Assembly: GCA_012728465.1 (NCBI GenBank) | Contig: JAAYFB010000212.1 | Location: 1 to 5,380 of the forward strand | Direction: 5' to 3' | DNA: 5,380 bases | DNA from: Proteiniphilum sp. | GTDB taxonomy: Bacteria; Bacteroidota; Bacteroidia; Bacteroidales; Dysgonomonadaceae | Shown: one piece after another, positions 1 through 5,380 of the stretch | Numbering within the stretch: the stretch's first letter is position 1 | Layout: each line of letters opens with the position of its first letter | Position numbers and translations under genes: made by a program | The notes under the pieces: generated by a model | The model's input: only the letters and a program-made list of their open reading frames with translations | The model's database searches: none | Told to the model about the DNA's origin: nothing

Positions 1-1687
1 ATGGATGAAGAGATATGCCGATGTGCATACATTTCAAGCTCCTTCATTAGCGGAAATACCTAAAGTAAGCAAGAGCGTGGAGGAATTTGATATTCTTATT
101 GTATCTGTTCACTCAGCCAAAATGGGTGACTCGCCTGCCTTACAACAACTATTAAAGAGCAAGCCAAAATCAATACTAGTTCTATTCGACACCCCATATA
201 CATTTGACAAATTAAAAGCTTCTACCTCAAATAGCACCTCAGTAGTTGTGGGCTACGACAACACCGAGCTTGCACAAAAAAGTGCTGCTCAAGCTATTTT
301 TGGAGGGATAGGGTTTTCAGGCAAATTGCCTGTATCGGCTGGCGACTTTAAAGTGAGTACTGGGATTAATACTGAAAAAACGCGCCTAAACTATTCGCAA
401 CCCGAAGAGGTAGATATCCCATCCGAAAGCTTAGAACACATAGAAAATATTGCATTAGAGGGCATCAGACAAAAAGCATATCCTGGGTGCTACGTGATGG
501 TGATTAAGGATGGTGTGGTAATATATGACAGAGGATTTGGAAACTTTGAGTATAGCCAAAGCAATGAAGTGGACTTCAACTCTGTGTACGATTTGGCATC
601 AATAACCAAAACTGCTGCTACTCTACCCGCTTTTATGAAATTATACGACGAAAAAAAGATAAAACTACAAGACAACTTCGGAAAGTATATACCCAAAACT
701 AAAGGAACGAATAAGGCAAACATCACAATGCGTGAGGCTCTTTTTCATGAAACAGGTATTGTTTCTTTTATCCCCTACTACACTTCGGCAATAGATAAAA
801 ATAGCTATACAGGGCAGCTGTTTGGCAAAAAATCACAAACGCATCATGCACAATATGCTGGCGCTTGGGGGAGAACTGACTTTAAGTTTGTTCCATCTCT
901 AGTATCAAACAAGAAATCAGATATATTTTACAAACCAGTGGCTAAAGATCTGTTTGCTAGCGACAAAATGCACGACAAACTATTGCAGGAAATCATTGAC
1001 ACTCCACTTGGAGCCAAGAGATATAGATATAGTTGTCTAAATTTCATGCTAATAAAAGAGGCAATAGAAAACATAACTGATACGGACTTAAACTCGTATT
1101 TACACTCCAACTTTTATGACAAACTGGGTGCTACCTCTACAACATTTTTGCCACTGACCTACATAAGTGAGGACATTATAGCACCAACAGAGAAAGATCC
1201 TTTCTTCCGTCAGCAACAATTAAGAGGGTATGTTCATGACGAAGGTGCTGCACTATTTGGTGGAATATCGGGAAATGCTGGACTATTTTCTAACGCAAAC
1301 GATTTGGCAAAGCTCCTACAGATGTGGATGAATGGAGGTGAATATGGAGGCGATAGGTACTTAAGCGCAGAGACCGTTACCTTGTTTACAAAAACAACAA
1401 GTAGCAATAGCAGAAGAGGACTAGGCTTTGACAAGCCCGACTTGCGCAACAACAATCAAAGCCCAGCTAGCCCACTAGCACCAGTAACAGTATATGGTCA
1501 CACTGGCTTCACGGGTACCTCACATTGGTCGGACCCAGAAAATAATCTAATCTATATTTTTCTTTCAAACAGAGTGTATCCTGCACGCACCCCAAATCGT
1601 CTATCTACTTTAAAAATCAGGGAACGTATCCAGGATGAAATTTACAAAGCAATAAATAAAGATACAGACAAAGCAGAGCAACAATAG
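1..1687 (+). CDS. GH3 C-terminal domain / serine beta-lactamase-like fusion protein (5' truncated by window)
   Basis: The frame is open to the left edge (first whole codon at base 2), and the Met at base 5 is probably internal because no GH3 catalytic domain or signal peptide is visible. Numbering from that Met, residues about 1-117 look like the end of a GH3 C-terminal domain (FDILIVSVHSAK; GFSGKLPVSAG at 103-113). Residues about 140-550 form a class C beta-lactamase/CubicO-type domain: SxxK motif SITK at 199-202 (nucleophile S199, K202), FHETGI at 247-252, Tyr motif YSC at 342-344, GGISGNAGLFS at 419-429 and HTG at 499-501 in the KTG position. Bacteroidetes commonly fuse a GH3 beta-N-acetylglucosaminidase or beta-glucosidase-like module to such a domain, in proteins of about 1000 aa. 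An envelope role in cleaving glycan and a peptide or ester bond is plausible but inferred. The third residue of the Tyr motif is Cys rather than the usual Asn/Asp. The stop is TAG at 1685-1687, and aroB follows after 64 bp on the same strand. Confidence 0.88.
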   Translation, partial: WMKRYADVHTFQAPSLAEIPKVSKSVEEFDILIVSVHSAKMGDSPALQQLLKSKPKSILVLFDTPYTFDKLKASTSNSTSVVVGYDNTELAQKSAAQAIFGGIGFSGKLPVSAGDFKVSTGINTEKTRLNYSQPEEVDIPSESLEHIENIALEGIRQKAYPGCYVMVIKDGVVIYDRGFGNFEYSQSNEVDFNSVYDLASITKTAATLPAFMKLYDEKKIKLQDNFGKYIPKTKGTNKANITMREALFHETGIVSFIPYYTSAIDKNSYTGQLFGKKSQTHHAQYAGAWGRTDFKFVPSLVSNKKSDIFYKPVAKDLFASDKMHDKLLQEIIDTPLGAKRYRYSCLNFMLIKEAIENITDTDLNSYLHSNFYDKLGATSTTFLPLTYISEDIIAPTEKDPFFRQQQLRGYVHDEGAALFGGISGNAGLFSNANDLAKLLQMWMNGGEYGGDRYLSAETVTLFTKTTSSNSRRGLGFDKPDLRNNNQSPASPLAPVTVYGHTGFTGTSHWSDPENNLIYIFLSNRVYPARTPNRLSTLKIRERIQDEIYKAINKDTDKAEQQ

Positions 1688-1751
1688 CAGAGCTAATAGA
1701 TAATTTGCACATCAAAGAGCCTCGCTGAAAATATTAATAACAGACACAAAT

Positions 1752-2810
1752 ATGCAATCAATAATAAAAAGCAACAATTTGAATGATGATATTAGACAAA
1801 TATTATCAAACATAAAGTTCGACAAACTATTTATCCTAACGGACGAACATACAATCAATCTTTGTTTGCCACTACTATCTCAGGTAGATATGATTAATAA
1901 TGCAAACAAAATTGTAATATCGTCCAACGATAGCAACAAGACATTGGAGAACTTGTCGCACATATGGAAGCAACTCACCGAGAATGGAGCCACTAGACAC
2001 TCACTTCTAATAAATTTAGGAGGAGGTATGATTACAGACATTGGTGGATTTGCATCGGCTACATTTAAGCGAGGCATCAAATATATAAACATCCCCACCA
2101 CACTACTAGGTGCTGTGGATGCAGCAGTAGGTGGAAAAACAGGGATAAACTTTGAAGGATTCAAAAACGAAATTGGAGCATTTTATCCAGCTAAGCATGT
2201 ATTGATATCTTCTCACTTTTTCTCTACTCTAAATAAGAATGATATACTTTCGGGATATGCCGAGATGATTAAGCATTCACTGATCAGCAACAATGAAGAG
2301 TGGCAAGAGCTACTAAAACTAGATATAGAGAATATTGACTACGAGTGGCTCAATGACGCACTATTCAGATCAGTATCAATAAAAGAAGATATTGTAAAAA
2401 AAGATCCTTTCGAGCACAACATTCGCAAAGCTCTAAACCTAGGGCACACTATTGGGCATGCTTTTGAAAGCTTTGCACTGGACAACAACAAGCCTGTGCT
2501 ACACGGATATGCAGTTGCTTGGGGTATGATTCCTGAGCTATACCTGTCGCACAAATTATGCAACTTCCCTAAGGATAAGCTACAAGAGACTGTGAGGTTT
2601 ATTCACAGCAACTATGGCTACATGAGTATTAGCTGTGATGATTATAATCAACTATATGAAATAATGAGGCACGACAAGAAGAATGCCAATAGCTCGGCCA
2701 TCAATTTTACATTGCTATCCGACATAGGCGAGATAATAATCGATCAAGTGATAGACGAAGAGCTAATATACCAATCGCTAGACTTCTATAGAGACAGTGT
2801 AGGATTGTAA
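1752..2810 (+). CDS. aroB: 3-dehydroquinate synthase
   Basis: This enzyme converts DAHP to 3-dehydroquinate, step two of the shikimate pathway, using NAD+ and a divalent metal in the cytoplasm. The 352-aa length is normal for AroB. Visible motifs are the NAD-binding GGGMITDIGGF (90-100), KRGIKYINIPTTLLGAVDA (106-124), GGKTG (127-131), GYAEMIKH (168-175), R225-x3-N229, GHTIGH (231-236) and LHGYAVAWGM (250-259). By alignment with the Aspergillus enzyme, the metal ligands are E171, H232 and H251. Catalytic or binding residues K129, K174, R225, N229 and H236 are all present, so it should be active. The ATG at 1752 gives a full N-terminus; no Shine-Dalgarno is seen, as is usual in Bacteroidetes. 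The 64-bp gap to the preceding gene contains only a poor promoter resemblance (TAATTTG, 1701-1707), so cotranscription is likely. A strong terminator follows the stop. No other shikimate gene is in the window. Confidence 0.96.
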   Translation: MQSIIKSNNLNDDIRQILSNIKFDKLFILTDEHTINLCLPLLSQVDMINNANKIVISSNDSNKTLENLSHIWKQLTENGATRHSLLINLGGGMITDIGGFASATFKRGIKYINIPTTLLGAVDAAVGGKTGINFEGFKNEIGAFYPAKHVLISSHFFSTLNKNDILSGYAEMIKHSLISNNEEWQELLKLDIENIDYEWLNDALFRSVSIKEDIVKKDPFEHNIRKALNLGHTIGHAFESFALDNNKPVLHGYAVAWGMIPELYLSHKLCNFPKDKLQETVRFIHSNYGYMSISCDDYNQLYEIMRHDKKNANSSAINFTLLSDIGEIIIDQVIDEELIYQSLDFYRDSVGL

Positions 2811-2830
2811 TATCATAAGTAAACTTATTT

Positions 2831-2865
2831 GAGGAGTAGCCATAGAGGTCTTGCTCCTCTTTTTT
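2831..2865 (+). terminator. Intrinsic terminator after aroB
   Basis: The stem pairs GAGGAG (2831-2836) with CTCCTC (2854-2859). Three inner pairs (U-G, A-U, G-U) extend it to 9 bp around an 11-nt loop. A run of six T (2860-2865) follows directly. It lies 20 bp after the aroB stop codon, in the orientation expected to end aroB transcription. Confidence 0.85.
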
Positions 2866-3084
2866 ATCACTTAACACTCGCATGTTGCAAATAATGGTAT
2901 TCAGAGGATGGCATTTGCATTTCTATTTGGGACACCTCACTATAAACAAAACACAAATTAACAATCAACTATTAGCTAAAAAAATACCGTTAAAACATTT
3001 AACGTTGACAAAAATCACAATTATTAATATTTTAACCAAAAACGACACCTAAAAACCACAAATACCACATTATCAATAATAAAA
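2866..3084. other. AT-rich intergenic stretch without a supported gene
   Basis: Between the aroB terminator and the repeat array there is no gene I can support. The right half (about 2940-3084) is very AT-rich, with many A runs. The only ORF of note is a 52-codon frame (2894-3052, +) starting MVFRGWHLHF; it has no ribosome-binding site, recognised promoter or known motif. One clean inverted repeat lies at 2988-3004 and is listed separately. Confidence 0.5.
2988..3004. repeat. Inverted repeat CGTTAAA-aca-TTTAACG
   Basis: Two perfect 7-bp arms (2988-2994 and 2998-3004) surround a 3-nt centre. There is no T run of terminator type on either side. The centre (2996) is not in register with the 42-bp array that begins at 3122, and the sequence differs from the array dyads, so it is probably a separate element. 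It could be an operator or a small hairpin; its role is unknown. Confidence 0.5.
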
Positions 3085-3104
3085 CATTTTCATGGTTGTG
3101 AAAC
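3085..3104. repeat. Possible degenerate outlying member of the 42-bp array
   Basis: TTTCA (3088-3092) and TGAAA (3099-3103) form a 5-bp dyad around TGGTTG. The stretch resembles the array's second dyad class (CATTTCAATGTTGGAACA) if small gaps are allowed. Its centre (3095.5) is 35 bp from the first clear dyad centre (3130.5) rather than 42, so it is either a decayed boundary unit or a coincidence. Confidence 0.3.
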
Positions 3105-3121
3105 TTACATAAACTTACAGC

Positions 3122-3667
3122 AAAACCAACTTTGGTTTTACTACTCTCAAAAAAAATTACTATAAAACCAATCTTGGTTTTACTACTTTTAGTATGTTTT
3201 CATACCATTTCGAGGTTGGAAAAGCAACTTTTCATCTTCATCGACAGCACTTTCAGTTAAGGAACGTTATAAATAGGGCTAAAATGACCAAAACCAATGT
3301 TGGTTTGGGAGTGATTTAAAGTTTTTAATCTAAAACCAACTTTGGTTTTAGAGTGATTTATTCCATAAAGTACCATTCCAACGTTGGAAAGAGAGTAAAA
3401 ACTTTCATTTACCCTCATTTCAATGTTGGAACAAGAGCCCTAAAAGCCAAAATCTATTAAACCATTAACAAATGGAGGTGTATTATTAACCATTTTCATA
3501 AAACCAAAGTTGGGATGACAGTAATTTATTTTGAAAGTTACAAAACCAACATTGGTTTTTGTTCAATTATTTTCAGGAGTTGTAAAACCAACGTTGGTTT
3601 GAAAGTACATTATTACAAAACTAACCAATCAAAGACTGGAAAAGAGCAACATTTTATGAAATAAAGA
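3122..3667. repeat. Array of thirteen 42-bp units, each with an 18-bp dyad (core CCAANNTTGG) and a 24-bp linker
   Basis: Units start at 3122, 3164, 3206, 3248, 3290, 3332, 3374, 3416, 3458, 3500, 3542, 3584 and 3626, exactly 42 bp apart. Class A units (3122, 3164, 3290, 3332, 3500, 3542, 3584) read AAAACCAANNTTGGTTTT, with centres CT, TC, TG, CT, AG, CA and CG; the right arm is damaged in the 3500 unit and ends in G in those at 3290 and 3584. Class B units (3206, 3374, 3416) read like CATTCCAACGTTGGAAAG; TTCCAACGTTGGAA at 3376-3389 is a perfect palindrome. Those at 3248 and 3626 are degenerate class B. The 3458 unit keeps AAACCA in register and forms CCATT-AACA-AATGG. Linkers vary, but several begin AGAGTRATTTA or similar (3290, 3332, 3500; weaker at 3374 and 3584). 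The array fills the gap between convergent genes and ends 11 bp before the glycosidase stop codon. It is not CRISPR: the units are too short, the repeats diverge and the linkers share sequence. A binding array for a dimeric protein, or a series of short RNA hairpins, would fit. I do not recognise the family. Confidence 0.9.
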
Positions 3668-3678
3668 CAATTGCTCAT

Positions 3679-4746
3679 TTACCATACCTTGCTCAACTCT
3701 TTAAATGCAATAATTGCACCATCTTCCTTTAACTTTTCATCGCCATTCATTCCTGCCATAAATGAGCTAGCCGAGCCCCAGTATGTGTGCATGATGCCCC
3801 TGTATCGCGATTTCATCTCCGAAGTGCTATTATTTCTCAACATATCCATCATCTCAACTTGATTAATTGCAACCTCTGGCTTATTCCATGGACAAGCAAT
3901 TACATCAAAACCCTTTGCCGCAAACATAAATGGAGTAGCATGAGCCACATCATAGTGCCAATCGTTAATAACTACATCTTTAGGTATTAGATCTATTGCT
4001 CGATGAGTATTATTGTAGCTACCCTCCCAAATACCTAAACCTGTAACTTTTCCATCTATCAAGCGGTCGCCCCACATCCACAATTCACAATTAGTTTGAG
4101 CTAAATGATTTCTCAGCTTTGTAACCTCATCAGCAAATAATAGTGAGGGATCATCACCCTTGCAGCGTTCGCAATCATCATGAGCTATGTAAAACACTTC
4201 GTCTAATCCAGCATGAAAGGCATCACTCTCAAATACTTCCACTATTTCATCAACCAAATCAAACACCACAGAATGAACATCGGGATGCTTAGGACAATAG
4301 CTCTTACAATACAAACCATCTTCATTAGGCCATTTATATTCTGCAGGTAGTTGTATAGATGGCGTTTCGTCAAACTCGGGATAAACCTCCAACAGTTTGC
4401 CCAAGCTACTAGCCCACGATTGATGACCTAATAGATTTACTTGAGGTATCAATTTTATATTATGAGCTTTACAGACATTAACAAGACTCTTCACATCTTG
4501 TTCCGACAGTGGATTACTTGAGCGTAACTCTGGACGCTTCTTATACTCGTAGTCAAAATCTATACGAAGCACCAAAACATTTAGTCCTGATGGAGCCAGC
4601 TGTTTGTCAATCAATTCTACAAATTTTCCAACATCGCTCTTAGATGGAGAGGCAATGCACAAACCTTTAATTGTTTCTGTTGATTGAGAAAATGAGAATA
4701 CAGAAATCAGCAAAATAAAAAATAAAGTAAAGAGTTTTGTTTTCAT
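3679..4746 (-). CDS. Secreted glycoside hydrolase family 20-like protein (beta-N-acetylhexosaminidase-like)
   Basis: This 355-aa protein starts with a typical signal peptide: MKTK, a hydrophobic stretch at about 5-18, then FSFSQS near residue 20. There is no lipobox Cys, so export to the periplasm or outside by signal peptidase I is expected. The rest looks like a lone GH20 (beta/alpha)8 barrel without the usual N-terminal GH20b domain: VLRIDFDYEY (58-67), IPQVNLLGHQSW (100-111), LLEVYPEF (118-125), the catalytic signature HAGLDE (178-183, with D182 as polarising Asp and E183 as acid/base), WMWGD (223-227), DWHYD (262-266), CPWNKP (285-290) and HTYWG (320-324). GH20 enzymes remove terminal N-acetylhexosamines by substrate-assisted catalysis; the exact substrate cannot be read here. 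Cys pairs at 147/151 and 192/195 flank the catalytic motif and may bind metal or form disulfides. It is a single gene with its own promoter, convergent with aroB and divergent from the gene at 5012. The ATG at 4746 is set by the signal peptide; there is no Shine-Dalgarno. Confidence 0.85.
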   Translation of the reverse strand: MKTKLFTLFFILLISVFSFSQSTETIKGLCIASPSKSDVGKFVELIDKQLAPSGLNVLVLRIDFDYEYKKRPELRSSNPLSEQDVKSLVNVCKAHNIKLIPQVNLLGHQSWASSLGKLLEVYPEFDETPSIQLPAEYKWPNEDGLYCKSYCPKHPDVHSVVFDLVDEIVEVFESDAFHAGLDEVFYIAHDDCERCKGDDPSLLFADEVTKLRNHLAQTNCELWMWGDRLIDGKVTGLGIWEGSYNNTHRAIDLIPKDVVINDWHYDVAHATPFMFAAKGFDVIACPWNKPEVAINQVEMMDMLRNNSTSEMKSRYRGIMHTYWGSASSFMAGMNGDEKLKEDGAIIAFKELSKVW

Positions 4747-4765
4747 ACTAATTGAGGATTTAAAT

Positions 4766-4785
4766 ATTATTTTTTATGAAATAAT
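4766..4785 (-). promoter_or_regulatory. Hairpin at the predicted 5' end of the glycosidase mRNA
   Basis: ATTATTT and AAATAAT form perfect 7-bp arms (4766-4772, 4779-4785) around a 6-nt loop. The -7 element at 4790-4797 predicts transcription to start near 4784, so the stem would sit at the very 5' end of the mRNA, about 20 nt before the ATG. Such a stem could protect the transcript. It is all A/T pairs and therefore weak. Confidence 0.35.
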
Positions 4786-4789
4786 GGCA

Positions 4790-4820
4790 CAAAAATAGCA
4801 ACTCACAGGAATCAAGCAAA
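4790..4820 (-). promoter_or_regulatory. Bacteroidetes-type promoter of the GH20-like gene
   Basis: Read on the minus strand, TTTG (complement of 4817-4820) is followed after 19 nt by TATTTTTG (complement of 4790-4797). This fits the -33 TTTG / -7 TAnnTTTG pattern of Bacteroidetes primary sigma promoters at the expected spacing. The predicted start lies near 4784, giving a leader of about 38 nt. Confidence 0.75.
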
Positions 4821-4829
4821 TATTAAATG

Positions 4830-4845
4830 TTAAACTTTAGTTTGA
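4830..4845. promoter_or_regulatory. Inverted repeat upstream of the glycosidase promoter (possible operator)
   Basis: AAACT (4832-4836) and AGTTT (4839-4843) form a short dyad with a TT centre; a T-G and then a T-A pair extend it to 4830/4845. It lies about 10 bp upstream of the -33 element of the minus-strand promoter, a usual place for an activator site. It is short and in AT-rich DNA, so it may be chance. Confidence 0.3.
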
Positions 4846-4956
4846 CCTACATTAATGATTTCAACATAGACATATTATGACTTTAGTGATAATATACTTA
4901 CCACAATACTAAACCATCTCTATGAAAACAACTTGCAAAATGTGGTTCAATATAAG

Positions 4957-4988
4957 TATGAGAAGAGTGAATGTTTTTTGTATCTTTG
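4957..4988 (+). promoter_or_regulatory. Bacteroidetes-type promoter of the gene at 5012
   Basis: TATCTTTG (4981-4988) matches the -7 consensus TAnnTTTG exactly. TATG at 4957-4960, 20 bp upstream, is a one-mismatch version of the -33 TTTG. Transcription would start near 4994, leaving a leader of under 20 nt before the ATG at 5012. Confidence 0.65.
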
Positions 4989-5011
4989 TATTCAAATAAT
5001 AAGCCATAAAC

Positions 5012-5380
5012 ATGTACACATTAGAACAACAAATAGGATTTTACTCAAAACTCACAAACGAAAAGAGGGATATATATGCTGCTTTTACCATTAAAACTAC
5101 CTTCTCTAATCTAACTGACTTGCGCAAGGTGCTTAGCAAAACACACAAACATACCGCAAAGTCGATAGATGCCACAATAAAAGAAGCTCTAAAGATGGGT
5201 ATAATAAAGCACAACAAAACAGCGAACACAAAGTCGGTTGGTAAATATTATGCTTCATATCCGTTTACTGCCTACATGTATAGCACTCTAACTGAATATG
5301 GCAAGAAGCTTGTGGTTGAAGAAAGCAAATCTTTTAGATTTAGTGCACTATATAAATTCTCGAATCCTAAAGATGTATCA
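5012..5380 (+). CDS. Unrecognised protein with winged-helix-like N-terminus (3' truncated by window)
   Basis: The frame is open from ATG 5012 to the last base, giving 123 codons (MYTLEQQIGFYSKLTN...SNPKDVS) with no stop. I do not recognise the gene. Residues about 17-70 look like a winged helix-turn-helix fold: a helical start (EKRDIYAAF), LTDLRKVLSKTHKHTAKSID as a possible helix-turn-helix, and TIKEALKMGIIKHN as the recognition helix running into a strand. LTEYGKKLV (about 93-101) resembles the closing segment of many winged-helix domains. This suggests nucleic-acid binding, but the full protein may be much longer and carry another function. The start is supported by the promoter that ends 23 bp upstream and by the lack of a better upstream start. 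It diverges from the GH20-like gene across 265 bp. No Shine-Dalgarno is seen. Confidence 0.75.
   Translation, partial: MYTLEQQIGFYSKLTNEKRDIYAAFTIKTTFSNLTDLRKVLSKTHKHTAKSIDATIKEALKMGIIKHNKTANTKSVGKYYASYPFTAYMYSTLTEYGKKLVVEESKSFRFSALYKFSNPKDVS

Noticed and set aside
1701..1707. Promoter for aroB (TAATTTG)
   Set aside because: One base short of TAnnTTTG and without a TTTG at the right distance upstream; the 64-bp gap fits cotranscription.
1880..2164. Minus-strand ORF inside aroB
   Set aside because: It lies wholly opposite a well-conserved aroB sequence and has no signal of its own; it is a shadow frame.
2894..3052. 52-codon ORF (MVFRGWHLHF...) after the aroB terminator
   Set aside because: No ribosome-binding site, promoter or recognisable motif; its second half is low-complexity AT-rich sequence that spans an inverted repeat. 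It could be chance.
3122..3667. CRISPR array
   Set aside because: The repeated part is about 18 bp and varies between units, the 24-bp linkers resemble one another, and no leader or cas gene is visible.
3122..3667. Remnant of a gene coding for 14-residue protein repeats (42 = 3 x 14)
   Set aside because: No long open frame crosses the units on either strand, and the conserved feature is DNA symmetry rather than a reading frame.
3652..4784. 13-bp direct repeat TTTTATGAAATAA on both sides of the GH20-like gene (3652-3664 and 4772-4784), suggesting a transposition footprint
   Set aside because: A/T-only repeats of this length are likely by chance in this composition, and there are no terminal inverted repeats or transposase.

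Overview
The window looks like chromosomal DNA of an AT-rich member of the Bacteroidetes, most likely Bacteroidales-like. Both promoters I can recognise match the Bacteroidetes primary sigma pattern (TTTG, about 19-20 bp, TAnnTTTG). No start codon has a convincing Shine-Dalgarno sequence. The first gene is a GH3/class C beta-lactamase-type fusion, an architecture common in that phylum.

Layout. (1) Bases 1-1687, + strand: the 3' part of a large gene encoding the end of a GH3 C-terminal domain followed by a complete serine beta-lactamase-like (CubicO/class C) domain. (2) 1752-2810, +: aroB, 3-dehydroquinate synthase, with all expected metal and catalytic residues, closed by an intrinsic terminator at 2831-2865. 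(3) 2866-3678: a non-coding stretch between convergent genes. Its right part (3122-3667) is a strictly phased array of thirteen 42-bp units. Each unit carries an 18-bp dyad with core CCAANNTTGG and a 24-bp linker. (4) 3679-4746, - strand: a secreted GH20-like glycosidase with its own promoter at 4790-4820. (5) 5012-5380, +: the start of an unrecognised gene with a winged-helix-like N-terminus, cut by the window end, divergent from the glycosidase and with its own promoter at about 4957-4988.

The protein-coding part is ordinary: shikimate pathway plus amino-sugar or cell-envelope hydrolases. The two hydrolases could both act on N-acetylhexosamine-containing glycans such as peptidoglycan, but nothing shows that they work together. 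The unusual element is the 42-bp array. The dyads stay in exact register (42 bp, or 84 bp across a degenerate unit) over 546 bp. The central two bases vary freely while the arms are conserved. Two dyad classes (AAAA...TTTT and CATT...AAAR outer arms) change both arms together. 42 bp equals four turns of B-DNA at 10.5 bp/turn, so all dyads would face the same side of the helix. I do not recognise this repeat, and it is the best candidate here for an undescribed element.
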